Of a stretch of DNA of 26,531 bases, positions 15,267-23,385 are shown in pieces. Made by a program: the position numbers and the translations under genes. The stretch comes from Clostridia bacterium (lineage in GTDB: Bacteria > Bacillota_A > Clostridia > Christensenellales > Aristaeellaceae), in assembly GCA_017938645.1 (NCBI GenBank), contig JAGBBE010000087.1:1-26531 (forward strand), given 5' to 3'. Position 1 is the first letter of the stretch. Each line of letters starts with the position of its first letter. The notes below the pieces were generated by a model, which worked only from the letters and a program-made list of their open reading frames with translations, had not been told where the DNA came from and searched no databases.

Positions 15267-16400
15267 ATGCAATACCGCAAATTCGGCAACACCGGCGTGA
15301 ATATCTCCGCTCTGGGCTTCGGCTGCATGCGCCTGCCCGAAATCGAGCAGCCCGACGGCAGCTTCGTGGTCGATCAGGAAAAGACCGACGCGATGCTTCG
15401 CCATGCCTATGATCTGGGCGTGAACTATTTCGATACCGCCCTGTTCTACTGCCACACCAACAGTGAAATCGCCGTGGGCAAGGCGCTCAAGCCCATCCGC
15501 GAGAAGGTGTACATCTCCACCAAGTGCCCCATGGAGAAGGTGAACAGCCGCGAGGACTTCCGCAAGACGCTGGAGTTGAGCCTGAGCAAGCTGGATACCG
15601 ACTATGTGGACTTCTATCACTTCTGGGCCATCAACCAGAAGGTGTTTGACGAAAAGATCATCCCTCTGGGCCTGATTGAAGAAGCCAAGCAGCTCAAGGC
15701 CGAGGGCAAGATCCGCCATATCTCCTTCTCCTTCCACGACACCCCCGAAGCGCTCAAGCACATCATCGACAACGCGCCTGAGATGGAATCCATGCTGGTT
15801 CAGTACAACCTGCTTGACCGCGCCAACGAAGAAATGATCCAGTACGCAGCCTCCAAGGGCCTTGGCGTTGTGGTCATGGGTCCCGTGGGCGGCGGACGTC
15901 TGGCGGCTCCCACGGAGCTGGTGAAGAAGCTGGGCGGTGAGAACCTGAACACCTACGAGCTGGCGCTGCGCTTTGTGCTGGGCAACCCCGGCGTAAGCTG
16001 CGCCCTCAGCGGCATGCAGACCTACGAGATGGTCGATCAGAACGCCGCCGTTGCCTCCCTCGAGTCTCCCATGACCGAGAAGGAATGGCGCGAGGTCGGC
16101 GAGAGCCTGGAAAACCTCAAGAAGTTCTCCGAGCTCTACTGCACCGGCTGCGGCTACTGCCAGCCCTGTCCCAAGGGCATCGTGATCCCCAAGATCTTCC
16201 AGGCGTTCACCTATCACAACGTCTACGGCCTGCACGAGCTGGCCAAGAAGACCTACGACAACTACCTCAACAACGAAAAGGCTCCCGGCGTCACCTCCGA
16301 TGCATGCATCAACTGCGGCTTCTGCGAGCGCAAGTGCCCGCAGCATCTGAAGGTGCGCGAGCTTCTCAAGAAGGTCGAAGGTGTGCTGGGTAGCCTGTAA
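15267..16400 (+). CDS. Aldo-keto reductase with C-terminal 2[4Fe-4S] ferredoxin domain
   Basis: 377 residues. The N-terminal ~280 residues are an aldo-keto reductase barrel with the catalytic tetrad D56, Y61, K86 and H118. The C-terminal part has two four-cysteine clusters, C292/C295/C298/C301 followed by Pro and C347/C350/C353/C357 followed by Pro, which should hold two [4Fe-4S] centres. This fusion is frequent in anaerobic Clostridia; the clusters may pass electrons between ferredoxin-type carriers and the reductase site. The physiological substrate is unknown. The ATG at 15267 follows AGGAGG (15251-15256). It stands alone, with its own promoter and a strong terminator, and is divergent from the phosphatase operon. 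Confidence 0.94.
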   Translation: MQYRKFGNTGVNISALGFGCMRLPEIEQPDGSFVVDQEKTDAMLRHAYDLGVNYFDTALFYCHTNSEIAVGKALKPIREKVYISTKCPMEKVNSREDFRKTLELSLSKLDTDYVDFYHFWAINQKVFDEKIIPLGLIEEAKQLKAEGKIRHISFSFHDTPEALKHIIDNAPEMESMLVQYNLLDRANEEMIQYAASKGLGVVVMGPVGGGRLAAPTELVKKLGGENLNTYELALRFVLGNPGVSCALSGMQTYEMVDQNAAVASLESPMTEKEWREVGESLENLKKFSELYCTGCGYCQPCPKGIVIPKIFQAFTYHNVYGLHELAKKTYDNYLNNEKAPGVTSDACINCGFCERKCPQHLKVRELLKKVEGVLGSL

Positions 16401-16407
16401 TCACATC

Positions 16408-16449
16408 AAAAAGGAGCGGAACCCGTTTTTTCGGGCTCCGCTCCTTTTT
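16408..16449 (+). terminator. Strong bidirectional terminator after the aldo-keto reductase gene
   Basis: A 13-bp outer stem (16408-16420 with 16437-16449, AAAAAGGAGCGGA and complement), one A/C mismatch, then a 4-bp inner stem CCCG/CGGG around a TTTTTT loop. T-runs end the stem on both strands, so it can serve both the aldo-keto reductase gene and the convergent small gene at 16452. Confidence 0.93.
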
Positions 16450-16451
16450 CA

Positions 16452-16604
16452 TTACTGCGCCTGATTCATCTTGGCTTTTTCGGCCTTCATGATCGGCCAC
16501 CATTCCTTGAAAGCGATCACAATCGGCACGCCGCAGCCGAAGATGGACATCAGCAGACAGTTGATAAATTCTTTCTTGGCTTCACGGTATTCCTGAGTGG
16601 GCAT
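16452..16604 (-). CDS. Small single-pass membrane protein, 50 aa
   Basis: A short open frame encodes 50 residues: a charged N-terminus (MPTQEYREAKKE), one hydrophobic helix at residues 13-32, then a Trp pair and a basic, alanine-rich tail (KEWWPIMKAEKAKMNQAQ). The ATG at 16604 is preceded by GAGAGG at nine bases, an ideal distance. An in-frame ATG at 16613 (53 residues) touches the ribosome site and is less likely. The stop lies against the bidirectional terminator. I do not recognise the family. The good ribosome site, clean helix and adjacent terminator make it a believable gene that minimum-length filters would miss. It lies 103 bases downstream of the secreted-protein gene on the same strand and could be in its transcript. 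Confidence 0.65.
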   Translation of the reverse strand: MPTQEYREAKKEFINCLLMSIFGCGVPIVIAFKEWWPIMKAEKAKMNQAQ

Positions 16605-16707
16605 GGCATTCATCCTCTCACAGATCTGCTCTGCGGCCCTGCCGCATCACAATCCATGATAAGCTGAAAGCCCGCTAATTGTCCGTCAACGTCTTGTCAA
16701 GATTCTG

Positions 16708-17745
16708 TTAAAAACCCGTCAGGCGGAAAACGCGGTCAATGGGATTGACCGACGGATTCTTGGGATCCATGTACTTCTGCGCCGCCGACTCAAACAGCAC
16801 ATACACCTCGTCGCCGATGGTCACAAGGCCCTCGGTCATAGGCGGAGCAGACAGCGCGCCGGTCTTGACGCCGCTGTCGAGGCACCAGATGGGGATGGTT
16901 TTGCCGTTGATCTCAGCCTCAGCGTCGGGCGCATTGCCCAACACATTGGAATAGCGCCACAGAAGCGAGGCGTTCTTGCGGCCATAGGACTGGCTTAGAT
17001 AGATCTGGTCGCGGCTGACGGTCATGCCCTGAATGCGTTCAGTCACGGAGAGGATGTAGTCCGGCGTGATCACCGAACCCGCGAACGCCTCGGCTTTGAT
17101 CTCGTTTTCGGCATTCTGGTCGAGAAGATAGCCGCAGGTCCAGGCCTTGAATCGTCCGTCCTTGCTCTTGACCTTGTGGCTTGCGTCGGTCTTGTACTCG
17201 CCGCCGTACTGGAATTCGCCCACCCACAGGATACCCTCGGCATAGGCGCAGTAGGAGGCGTTGACAGGCACGGGAATCTCCTCTTCAAAGGCGCACTCGG
17301 AGGCCGGAGGCAGCGCACGGAAGGTTTCCAGCGAAATCCGGTAGAGCTTGCTGGCATTGGAAATAAAGATGTTCTTTTCCGTCACGCAGACGCCGCCGGC
17401 ATGTCCGGTATAGACGCTTTCGTCCATGTTGATGAGATAAACTTCCTTGACAACCTCGTTGGATTTGCGGTCAACGGCGATAAGCGCGCTGTGTCCGCCG
17501 TCGGAACGGTAGCCGCTGAAGAGCAGCCAGTCCTCCTGGGGCAGATAGGCGATGCCCTGCGGAATGATGCCTTCGGCAACGCCCGGCGTAGGCGCATCCA
17601 GCTCGCCGCTGGCGTAGAAGTTGTCGTACAGCGAGCTGGTGCTCGCGCTGTCGGTTACAGAGGCGGTGGAATAAAGAAATTCCCCGGCGCAGGCCGTGCC
17701 GGTCAGCATCACGAGCACAAGCAGAAGCAGAATAGCTCTTTTCAT
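16708..17745 (-). CDS. Secreted protein, probable beta-propeller fold, unknown function
   Basis: 345 residues with a clear signal peptide: MKRAILLLLVLVMLTGTACA, with a signal peptidase I site expected after ACA. The mature part contains repeated short beta-rich segments of the type found in propeller proteins: IPQGIAYLPQEDWLLFSGY, HSALIAVDRKSNEVVKEV, HAGGVCVTEKNIFISNASKLYRI, IQGMTVSRDQIYLSQSY, and EGLVTIGDEVYVLFES. These read like successive blades that test and display a value, but I see no catalytic motif. It acts outside the membrane. The ATG at 17745 is preceded by GGAAAGG at about 11 bases. It has its own promoter and is divergent from the GH2 gene, with which it may share regulation. 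Propeller assignment is by pattern only. Confidence 0.85.
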   Translation of the reverse strand: MKRAILLLLVLVMLTGTACAGEFLYSTASVTDSASTSSLYDNFYASGELDAPTPGVAEGIIPQGIAYLPQEDWLLFSGYRSDGGHSALIAVDRKSNEVVKEVYLINMDESVYTGHAGGVCVTEKNIFISNASKLYRISLETFRALPPASECAFEEEIPVPVNASYCAYAEGILWVGEFQYGGEYKTDASHKVKSKDGRFKAWTCGYLLDQNAENEIKAEAFAGSVITPDYILSVTERIQGMTVSRDQIYLSQSYGRKNASLLWRYSNVLGNAPDAEAEINGKTIPIWCLDSGVKTGALSAPPMTEGLVTIGDEVYVLFESAAQKYMDPKNPSVNPIDRVFRLTGF

Positions 17746-17784
17746 CGAAAACGCAACCTTTCCATAAAAATCAGATGTATCACC

Positions 17785-17813
17785 GTTATATCACATTCAT
17801 GTACAAAAAGCAA
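17785..17813 (-). promoter_or_regulatory. Predicted promoter for the secreted propeller-like protein
   Basis: On the minus strand, TTGCTT (17808-17813), a 17-base spacer and TATAAC (17785-17790), preceded by TGA (extended -10). It is about 40 bases upstream of the ATG at 17745, in the divergent gap shared with the GH2 gene. I see no equally good promoter for GH2 on the plus strand. Confidence 0.55.
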
Positions 17814-17891
17814 AGGCTTCTGAAAGGGAAAGCGCATCCGAAGCGCGAATCCTTCCTGCAGCTGAAAAACCACCGAAAAGGAGTGGCTGAT

Positions 17892-19592
17892 ATGATTCCC
17901 CGCCCTGAATATCCCCGTCCGCAGTTTGTGAGGACGGGCTGGATGAACCTAAACGGTTCCTGGCAGTTTGAAATCGACCACGGTGCGTCCGGACGCGCGC
18001 GCGGTCTGGTCGAAAAAAATCCGCTTGCGCAGACCATTCTCGTGCCCTTCTGCCCGGAGAGCGAGCTTTCCGGCGTAGGATACAAGGACTTCATGGCCGC
18101 CGTCTGGTACCGCCGCACCTTTACCCTGAGCGAGGAGGCCAAGGGCAAGCGCGTGCTTCTGCACTTCGGAGCGGTGGACTACAAGTGCGAGGCATGGGTA
18201 AACGGCCAGTCCGTCGGCGTGCACGAGGGCGGCTACGCCTCCTTCTCCTTTGAGATCACCGACGCGCTCACCGATGGCGAAAACACCCTCGTCGTCTGTG
18301 CGGATGACGATCTGCGCCACGGCCGTCAGCCCTTTGGCAAGCAGTGCTACCGCTATCATTCCTTCGGCTGCAGCTACACCCGCACCACCGGCATCTGGCA
18401 GACGGTATGGCTGGAGTTTGTGCCTCAGACCTACATCGAATCCGTCCGTATGATTCCCGACGCCATGAACGGCACGCTGTACCTCGACGCGCTTGTCAAC
18501 GGCGATGCGAAGGATCTTTCGCTGCAGCTTGCCGCCTCCTTTGAAGGTACGCTGCAGTCCGACACATGCGTCAAGGTGGACGGAAATCATGCCAAAGCCA
18601 CGCTGAAGGTGAAGGACACTCATCTGTGGAACGCGGGCGAGCCGAATCTCTACGATCTCACGCTTACGCTGGGCGAGGATATGGTAACGAGCTACTTTGC
18701 CCTGCGCACGATTTCCTTCGAGGGCAAAAAGTGCCTGCTGAACGGAAAGCCCGTCTTCCAGCGTCTGGTGCTGGATCAGGGCTTCTATCCCGATGGCGTA
18801 TACACCGCGCCCAGCGACGAAGCCCTCCGTCATGACATCGAAATGTCCATAGCCATGGGCTTCAACGGCGCAAGGCTGCATCAGAAGGTCTTTGAACAGC
18901 GCTTCCTCTACTGGGCGGACAGGCTCGGCTATCTCTGCTGGGGCGAAATGCCCAGCTGGGGCATCGAACCCGCTCATCCGCACACAATGAGCATCTTCCT
19001 GCGCGAATGGCTGGAAGTGGTTCAGCGCGACTTCAACGCGCCCTGCATCGTGGGCTGGTGTCCCTACAACGAGGTCTGGGGAGAGAGCAACGACGGCCTG
19101 CGCGAGCTGACCCTGCAGATGACCTATCGCGCCACCAAGGCTGTCGATCAGACCCGTCCGGTCATTGATGTCAGCGGCGGCTTCCACGTGGAAACCGATA
19201 TCTACGACACCCACGACTACGCCCAGAGCGTCGAACTTTTCTCCGAGCGCTACGCGCCCGGACAGGAGCTGTACGAACCCTTCCCGGGCAAGGAGAAGTA
19301 CGACGGAAAGCTTCCCATGTTTGTCAGCGAGTACGGCGGCATCCGCTGGACGGACGACGAATCCGGCTGGGGCTACGGCGAAGGGCCCAAGACCGAGGAG
19401 GAATTCCTCGCCCGCTACAAGGGGCTGACCGAGGCGCTGCTTGCCAATCCCGAGCACATGGGCTTCTGCTACACCCAGCTGACCGACGTCGAGCAGGAGC
19501 AAAACGGCCTGTACACCTATCAGCGCAAGGCCAAATTCCCGCCGGAAATCATCAAAGCCATCAATTCGCAGAAGGCCGCGATTGAAGAATAA
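17892..19592 (+). CDS. Glycoside hydrolase family 2 enzyme (beta-galactosidase/beta-glucuronidase type)
   Basis: 566 residues from the ATG at 17892, chosen because AAAAGGAG lies eight bases upstream; the frame is open back to 17775 without a better site. The N-terminal sugar-binding domain has WYRRTF, the AWVNGQSVGVHEGGY stretch and the NTLVVCADDD stretch. An immunoglobulin-like domain follows, then the barrel. The two catalytic glutamates are visible: acid/base E394 in CPYNEVWG and nucleophile E480 in FVSEYGG. The protein is short for GH2 and ends soon after the barrel, without the large C-terminal domains of LacZ. There is no signal peptide, so it works on imported oligosaccharides. Exact specificity (galactosidase, glucuronidase, mannosidase or other) cannot be decided. 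It appears monocistronic with a shared terminator downstream. Confidence 0.92.
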   Translation: MIPRPEYPRPQFVRTGWMNLNGSWQFEIDHGASGRARGLVEKNPLAQTILVPFCPESELSGVGYKDFMAAVWYRRTFTLSEEAKGKRVLLHFGAVDYKCEAWVNGQSVGVHEGGYASFSFEITDALTDGENTLVVCADDDLRHGRQPFGKQCYRYHSFGCSYTRTTGIWQTVWLEFVPQTYIESVRMIPDAMNGTLYLDALVNGDAKDLSLQLAASFEGTLQSDTCVKVDGNHAKATLKVKDTHLWNAGEPNLYDLTLTLGEDMVTSYFALRTISFEGKKCLLNGKPVFQRLVLDQGFYPDGVYTAPSDEALRHDIEMSIAMGFNGARLHQKVFEQRFLYWADRLGYLCWGEMPSWGIEPAHPHTMSIFLREWLEVVQRDFNAPCIVGWCPYNEVWGESNDGLRELTLQMTYRATKAVDQTRPVIDVSGGFHVETDIYDTHDYAQSVELFSERYAPGQELYEPFPGKEKYDGKLPMFVSEYGGIRWTDDESGWGYGEGPKTEEEFLARYKGLTEALLANPEHMGFCYTQLTDVEQEQNGLYTYQRKAKFPPEIIKAINSQKAAIEE

Positions 19593-19599
19593 CGCAAAA

Positions 19600-19629
19600 A
19601 AGGCTCCCGACGGAAGTGTCGGGAGCCTT
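19600..19629 (-). terminator. Bidirectional terminator between GH2 and ABC exporter genes
   Basis: A perfect 12-bp stem (19600-19611 with 19618-19629, AAGGCTCCCGAC and complement) with a six-base loop. On the minus strand it runs into TTTTTTGCG, a good terminator for the ABC exporter operon ending at 19636. On the plus strand it follows the GH2 stop by seven bases but has only a weak T-tract. Confidence 0.9.
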
Positions 19630-19635
19630 GCTTTG

Positions 19636-21441
19636 TCAGTGCATCAGACCCTGTTCCTGCGCCTGTGTGGTGTAGAGCTGATAGTACAGCCCCTTCTTTG
19701 CCATCAGTTCGTCGTGGCTGCCCTGTTCCATGATGCCCTTGTTGCCGATGTACAGGATGCGGTCGCAGTTTTTGATGGTGCTCAGGCGGTGCGCAATGAT
19801 GAAGCTGGTGCGTCCCTTGAGCATTTCGTTGATGCCTTCCTGCAGGAGCTTTTCGGTCTGGGTGTCGATGGAGGAGGTCGCCTCGTCGAGGATCAGGATC
19901 GCCGGATCGCTCAGAAGCGTGCGGGCAAAGGCCACCAGCTGCTTCTGTCCCTGCGAGAGATTGCCGCCGCGCTCCTTGACCTCGGTGTTGTAGCCCTGCT
20001 TGAACTGGCTGATGAAGTCGTCAGCGCGCACGCGCCTGGCGGCCTGGCGCACTTCCTCGTCGGTGGCGTCGAGGCGGCCGTAGCGGATGTTGTCCATCAG
20101 GGTACCGGCGAAGATGAAGCTGTCCTGCAGCATGATGCCCAGCTGGCTGCGCAGGCTGTGGAGCGTGACTTCGCTGATGTCATGCGTGCTGCCGTCTTCG
20201 CCGTGGAGCAGGATCTTGCCGCCATTGAGGTTGTAGAAGCGGCACAGAAGGTTGACCACGGTGCTCTTGCCGGCGCCCGTGGGGCCGACCAGCGCGATGC
20301 TCTCGCCCGCCTTCACATGCAGATCGACGTTTTCGAGGATGTTGATGCCCTCCTCGTAGGCGAAGGTTACGTCTTTGAACTCCACCTCGCCGGTGATGTG
20401 CGGCAGATCCTTCGCGCCGGGAACGTCGTCTACCACCACAGGCTCGTCCATGGTTTCAAAGATGCGTTCGAGATAGGCGATGTTGTTGACAAAGGAGTTG
20501 TAGATGTTGGCGAGGTTGGTAATGGGCTGCCAGAAGCGGCTGACATACTGGCTCATAGCCAGAATCACGCCGAAGGAGACCATTTCTCCGCCGGCCATCC
20601 AGTACACGCCGGCCACGTAGAGCAGCGTCATAACCACCTGCGTGAGGGTTTCGGAGCTCAGCCACACGGAGTTGCTCAGATAGATGGCCTTCGTCCACGC
20701 CTTGCGGCAGGCGGAGGCGAGCTTTTCCATGATGCCAAGGTTGACTTCCTGACGGTCGAACAGCTGGCTTACGCGCACGCCGTCGATGGACTCCGCCAGA
20801 TAGGCGTTGTAGTTGGAGTTCTTGTTGCTCTGCTCCTGCCATGCCCTGCGCTGACGGGGCTTGATCATCATGATGATAAAGATGAACACCGGCAGGCCGG
20901 AGAGGATCACCGTGGCCAGCATCGCGTCGGTGGAGTACATAAAGATGACGATGAAGACCAGATTGATGATCTCAAGGATCATGTTGATGATGCCGTTGGA
21001 GAGGATATCGGATACGGAGTTGACGTAGTTGATCACGCGCACGAGGATCTTGCCCGCCGGGCGGCTGTCGTAGTAGCTGAAGGGCAGCTTCTGCAGATGG
21101 GCGAAGAGATCCTTGCGGATGTCATAGATGATTTCCTGGCTGACATGCGCCATGGTGCGGGAGCGGATGGTGGTAAAGACGATGCTGAGCAGAATGATGC
21201 CCACAAACATCGCGGCCATCTTGCCGATCATCGCGGTGTCCTTGTTGGGAACCGCCACGTCCAGCACCCATTCCGTGATCTTGGGAATGAAGAGCGATGC
21301 GACGCTGGCCAGCGAGCTCAAGATGAGCGCAATGATCATCTGCCACTTGTGCTTGCCAATATATGCGCCTGCGCGCTTGAGGTGCTTCCATTGAAATGGG
21401 GTTTCGAGCTTCTCGTCAACGTCAAACTTGTTGCGTGCCAT
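19636..21441 (-). CDS. ABC exporter half-transporter, catalytically competent partner
   Basis: 601 residues: a six-helix transmembrane domain (about 40-340) fused to an ATPase domain (about 365-600). ATPase motifs are Walker A GPTGAGKST, signature LSQGQ, Walker B LILDE with catalytic E520, and switch H551 in AHRLS. Thus its own Walker/switch residues are complete, whereas its signature deviates from LSGGQ. Together with the 580-residue gene it should form a heterodimeric type IV exporter of the BmrCD/LmrCD/TM287-288 kind, which usually moves drugs, lipids or peptides out. The start follows the partner's stop by one base (TGA-A-ATG), with AGGAGG inside the partner's last codons, implying coupled, equimolar synthesis. 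The cargo is unknown. Confidence 0.95.
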   Translation of the reverse strand: MARNKFDVDEKLETPFQWKHLKRAGAYIGKHKWQMIIALILSSLASVASLFIPKITEWVLDVAVPNKDTAMIGKMAAMFVGIILLSIVFTTIRSRTMAHVSQEIIYDIRKDLFAHLQKLPFSYYDSRPAGKILVRVINYVNSVSDILSNGIINMILEIINLVFIVIFMYSTDAMLATVILSGLPVFIFIIMMIKPRQRRAWQEQSNKNSNYNAYLAESIDGVRVSQLFDRQEVNLGIMEKLASACRKAWTKAIYLSNSVWLSSETLTQVVMTLLYVAGVYWMAGGEMVSFGVILAMSQYVSRFWQPITNLANIYNSFVNNIAYLERIFETMDEPVVVDDVPGAKDLPHITGEVEFKDVTFAYEEGINILENVDLHVKAGESIALVGPTGAGKSTVVNLLCRFYNLNGGKILLHGEDGSTHDISEVTLHSLRSQLGIMLQDSFIFAGTLMDNIRYGRLDATDEEVRQAARRVRADDFISQFKQGYNTEVKERGGNLSQGQKQLVAFARTLLSDPAILILDEATSSIDTQTEKLLQEGINEMLKGRTSFIIAHRLSTIKNCDRILYIGNKGIMEQGSHDELMAKKGLYYQLYTTQAQEQGLMH

Positions 21442-21442
21442 T

Positions 21443-23185
21443 TCACATCGCCTCCTCTTGCGGCAGGTCGTTTTGCAAAGCGTAGGTCTGATAGTAATAG
21501 CCGCGGAGCTTCACCAGCTCCTCATGAGTGCCGCGTTCGATGATGCGTCCGTCCTTGATGACGAGGATCAGATCCGCGTCACGCATGGAGGAGATGCGCT
21601 GAGCCACGATGAACTTGGTGCATTCAAAGGGAAGCTCGCGCAGCTGCTGCTGCATGTAGCGCTCGGTTTCGCTGTCAACAGCGGAGGTGGTATCGTCCAT
21701 AACGAGGATGGAGGGGCGAACCGCCAGCGCGCGTGCCAGCGCGATTCTCTGTCTCTGGCCGCCGCTGAGGCCAACGCCGCGCTCGCCGATGATGGTATCA
21801 TAGCCATCCGCCAGCTTTTCCACAAAGTCATGCGCTGCCGCGCGGTTGGCAAAGTCCTTGACCTCGTCCAGCGTCAGCTCCTGATCGCCGAAGGCCACGT
21901 TGCCTTCAACGGTGTCCGAAAAGAGGAACACGTCCTGCGTGGCGGTTCCGATGCCGCCGCGCAGCTGCTGGAGCTTCCATTTCTTCACGTTCACGTCGTC
22001 GATGAGCACTTCGCCCGCGCTTACGTCGTAGAAGCGGCTTAAGAGGTTGATCAGCGTCGTCTTGCCGCCGCCGGTGGGGCCCATGACGGCCACGGTCTGT
22101 CCGGCTTCCACCACGAAGCTCACATCATCGATCACCTTTTTGGTGTCGAAATTGAAGCTCACGTTGCGGAACTCAATCTTGCCCTTCATGCGGCCATGAT
22201 CCACCGCGTCCGGCGCGTCCACAATCTGCGGATTGGCGTAGTAGAGCTCCTGCACCTTGGCGGCCGAGGTGGAAAAGCGCTGCAGTTCGTTGAGCAGGTT
22301 GCCAAGCTCGCGCATGGGGTTGGAAAGCGCCCAGCTGAGGCTGGTGAAGATCGCCAGTTCGCCCGGGGTGATCTCGCCCCAGATGATGAACACACCGCCT
22401 ACGAAAACGGTGATGAGCATCATGGCGTTGGCGAGCAGCTCGATGAAGGGATAGAAGGTCAGCCACAGCTTGTTGATGCGCAGGTGGCTCTGCTTGAAGG
22501 CTTCGTTCTTTTCGTCGAAGCGTTCCTTTTCGTATTCCTCGCGCGCGAACGCCTTGACCACACGGTTGCCCGCGATGTTCTCCTGCGCGGCGGCGTTCAT
22601 CTCGCTCAGGCGGTCGCGCATGGCCACAAAGCGCGGGCGCACATGACTGGAATAGAGCTTGGTGATGAGCATCAGAACCGGCGTTACAAAAATCAGGAGA
22701 CTCGTAAGCTTCCAGTTGACGCTGAACAGATAGATGCAGGTAAACAGGAAGATACACGCGCTGTCGAGCAGGCGGTAGTTGATGAAGCTGACAAAGTGGC
22801 GGCACCAGTCCAGGTCGGCCGACATACGGGTCATCAGGTCGCCTGCGCGGTGCTTGTCAAAGTAGCGCATGTCGTTGTACTGCAGCTTGGAAAACAGCTT
22901 CAGTCTCAGGTTGTACATCACATTCTGGCCGTCTTTTTCCATGAAGATGACCATCATATACCTGAGCGCCTCGCGGCCCAGCTTTACCACAAGCATCACC
23001 GCAAGGATGCCCATGAGCGGCTCAGCGTTCTGGGCAACGATGACCTCGTCCACCAGCCGCTGCGTCAGCGCCGGATTGACCAGCGTGAGCGCCGCTGTGA
23101 AAACGCTGATGCACAGCGCGATAATATGCCGTTTGTGATACTTTGCGTCCATGTTCTCCCAGAGCCATCGGATTTGGTGAATCAC
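21443..23185 (-). CDS. ABC exporter half-transporter, degenerate-site partner
   Basis: 580 residues with the same membrane-ATPase layout. The start codon is GTG (23183-23185) with AAGGAG ten bases upstream. Walker A is GPTGGGKTT and the signature is a perfect LSGGQ. However, the catalytic glutamate after Walker B is aspartate (D498 in LVMDDTTS), and the switch histidine is glutamine (Q529 in VAQRIS). These two changes mark the degenerate half of heterodimeric exporters such as TM287. In the dimer, this LSGGQ completes the working site with the partner's Walker motifs. The degenerate site pairs D498/Q529 with the partner's LSQGQ. The gene is first in the two-gene operon, behind a promoter with a palindromic operator-like site. 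Confidence 0.95.
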   Translation of the reverse strand: MIHQIRWLWENMDAKYHKRHIIALCISVFTAALTLVNPALTQRLVDEVIVAQNAEPLMGILAVMLVVKLGREALRYMMVIFMEKDGQNVMYNLRLKLFSKLQYNDMRYFDKHRAGDLMTRMSADLDWCRHFVSFINYRLLDSACIFLFTCIYLFSVNWKLTSLLIFVTPVLMLITKLYSSHVRPRFVAMRDRLSEMNAAAQENIAGNRVVKAFAREEYEKERFDEKNEAFKQSHLRINKLWLTFYPFIELLANAMMLITVFVGGVFIIWGEITPGELAIFTSLSWALSNPMRELGNLLNELQRFSTSAAKVQELYYANPQIVDAPDAVDHGRMKGKIEFRNVSFNFDTKKVIDDVSFVVEAGQTVAVMGPTGGGKTTLINLLSRFYDVSAGEVLIDDVNVKKWKLQQLRGGIGTATQDVFLFSDTVEGNVAFGDQELTLDEVKDFANRAAAHDFVEKLADGYDTIIGERGVGLSGGQRQRIALARALAVRPSILVMDDTTSAVDSETERYMQQQLRELPFECTKFIVAQRISSMRDADLILVIKDGRIIERGTHEELVKLRGYYYQTYALQNDLPQEEAM

Positions 23186-23257
23186 AGTCCAGTCACTCCT
23201 TCTTGTGTGTCCGTCGTTGGGAGCGGCGCTGACCCATTTGCGCCTGAGTGTCTTAGG

Positions 23258-23286
23258 ATAATAGCACTTGCGAAAATCAAATGCAA
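23258..23286 (-). promoter_or_regulatory. Predicted promoter of the ABC exporter operon
   Basis: On the minus strand, TTGCAT (23281-23286), a 17-base spacer and TATTAT (23258-23263), preceded by TGC (extended -10). It is about 72 bases upstream of the GTG start. Confidence 0.6.
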
Positions 23287-23292
23287 TCCTCG

Positions 23293-23304
23293 GAAACCGG
23301 TTTC
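23293..23304. promoter_or_regulatory. Perfect 12-bp palindrome, LacI-type operator candidate
   Basis: GAAACCGGTTTC is a perfect palindrome with a central CCGG, a form typical of LacI/GalR-family operators. It sits six bases upstream of the -35 of the ABC exporter promoter, in noncoding DNA. No LacI-family gene is in the window, so the regulator would be encoded elsewhere. The palindrome is observed; the operator role is inference. Confidence 0.5.
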
Positions 23305-23343
23305 ATGTAAATAAAGTGTGTATAAAAATTTCTTCGAAGCACA

Positions 23344-23382
23344 AAACCGGCTGTTCCGCAGAAGAAGCGGTACAGCCGGTTT
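23344..23382 (-). terminator. Terminator of the GH78 gene
   Basis: An 11-bp stem (23344-23354 with 23372-23382, AAACCGGCTGT and complement), a T/T mismatch, then 4 bp of CCGC/GCGG around a seven-base loop. It begins three bases after the GH78 stop on the minus strand and continues into GTTTTGTGC. The T-tract is short but the stem is strong. Confidence 0.8.
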
Positions 23383-23385
23383 GAT

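Noticed and set aside
16682..16701. Repeated TTGAC and a short palindrome between the small gene and the secreted-protein gene
   Set aside because: TTGACA and TTGACG look like -35 boxes on the minus strand, but no -10 lies at a suitable distance and the palindrome is only five bases per half.
16708..17745. Lipoprotein instead of freely secreted protein
   Set aside because: A Cys lies near the end of the signal peptide (GTAC), but the usual Leu at -3 of a lipobox is missing, whereas ACA is a good signal peptidase I site.
17775..17891. 39-residue N-terminal extension of the GH2 gene
   Set aside because: The extension overlaps the divergent promoter and has no ribosome site; AAAAGGAG supports the ATG at 17892.
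19582..21543. 653-residue plus-strand open frame opposite the ABC exporter gene
   Set aside because: It is an antisense shadow with no motifs; the minus-strand gene has all the ATPase motifs.
23300..23330. Plus-strand promoter with TATAAA near 23321
   Set aside because: No plausible -35 at 17 bases and no plus-strand gene downstream; it would only make antisense RNA to the GH78 gene.
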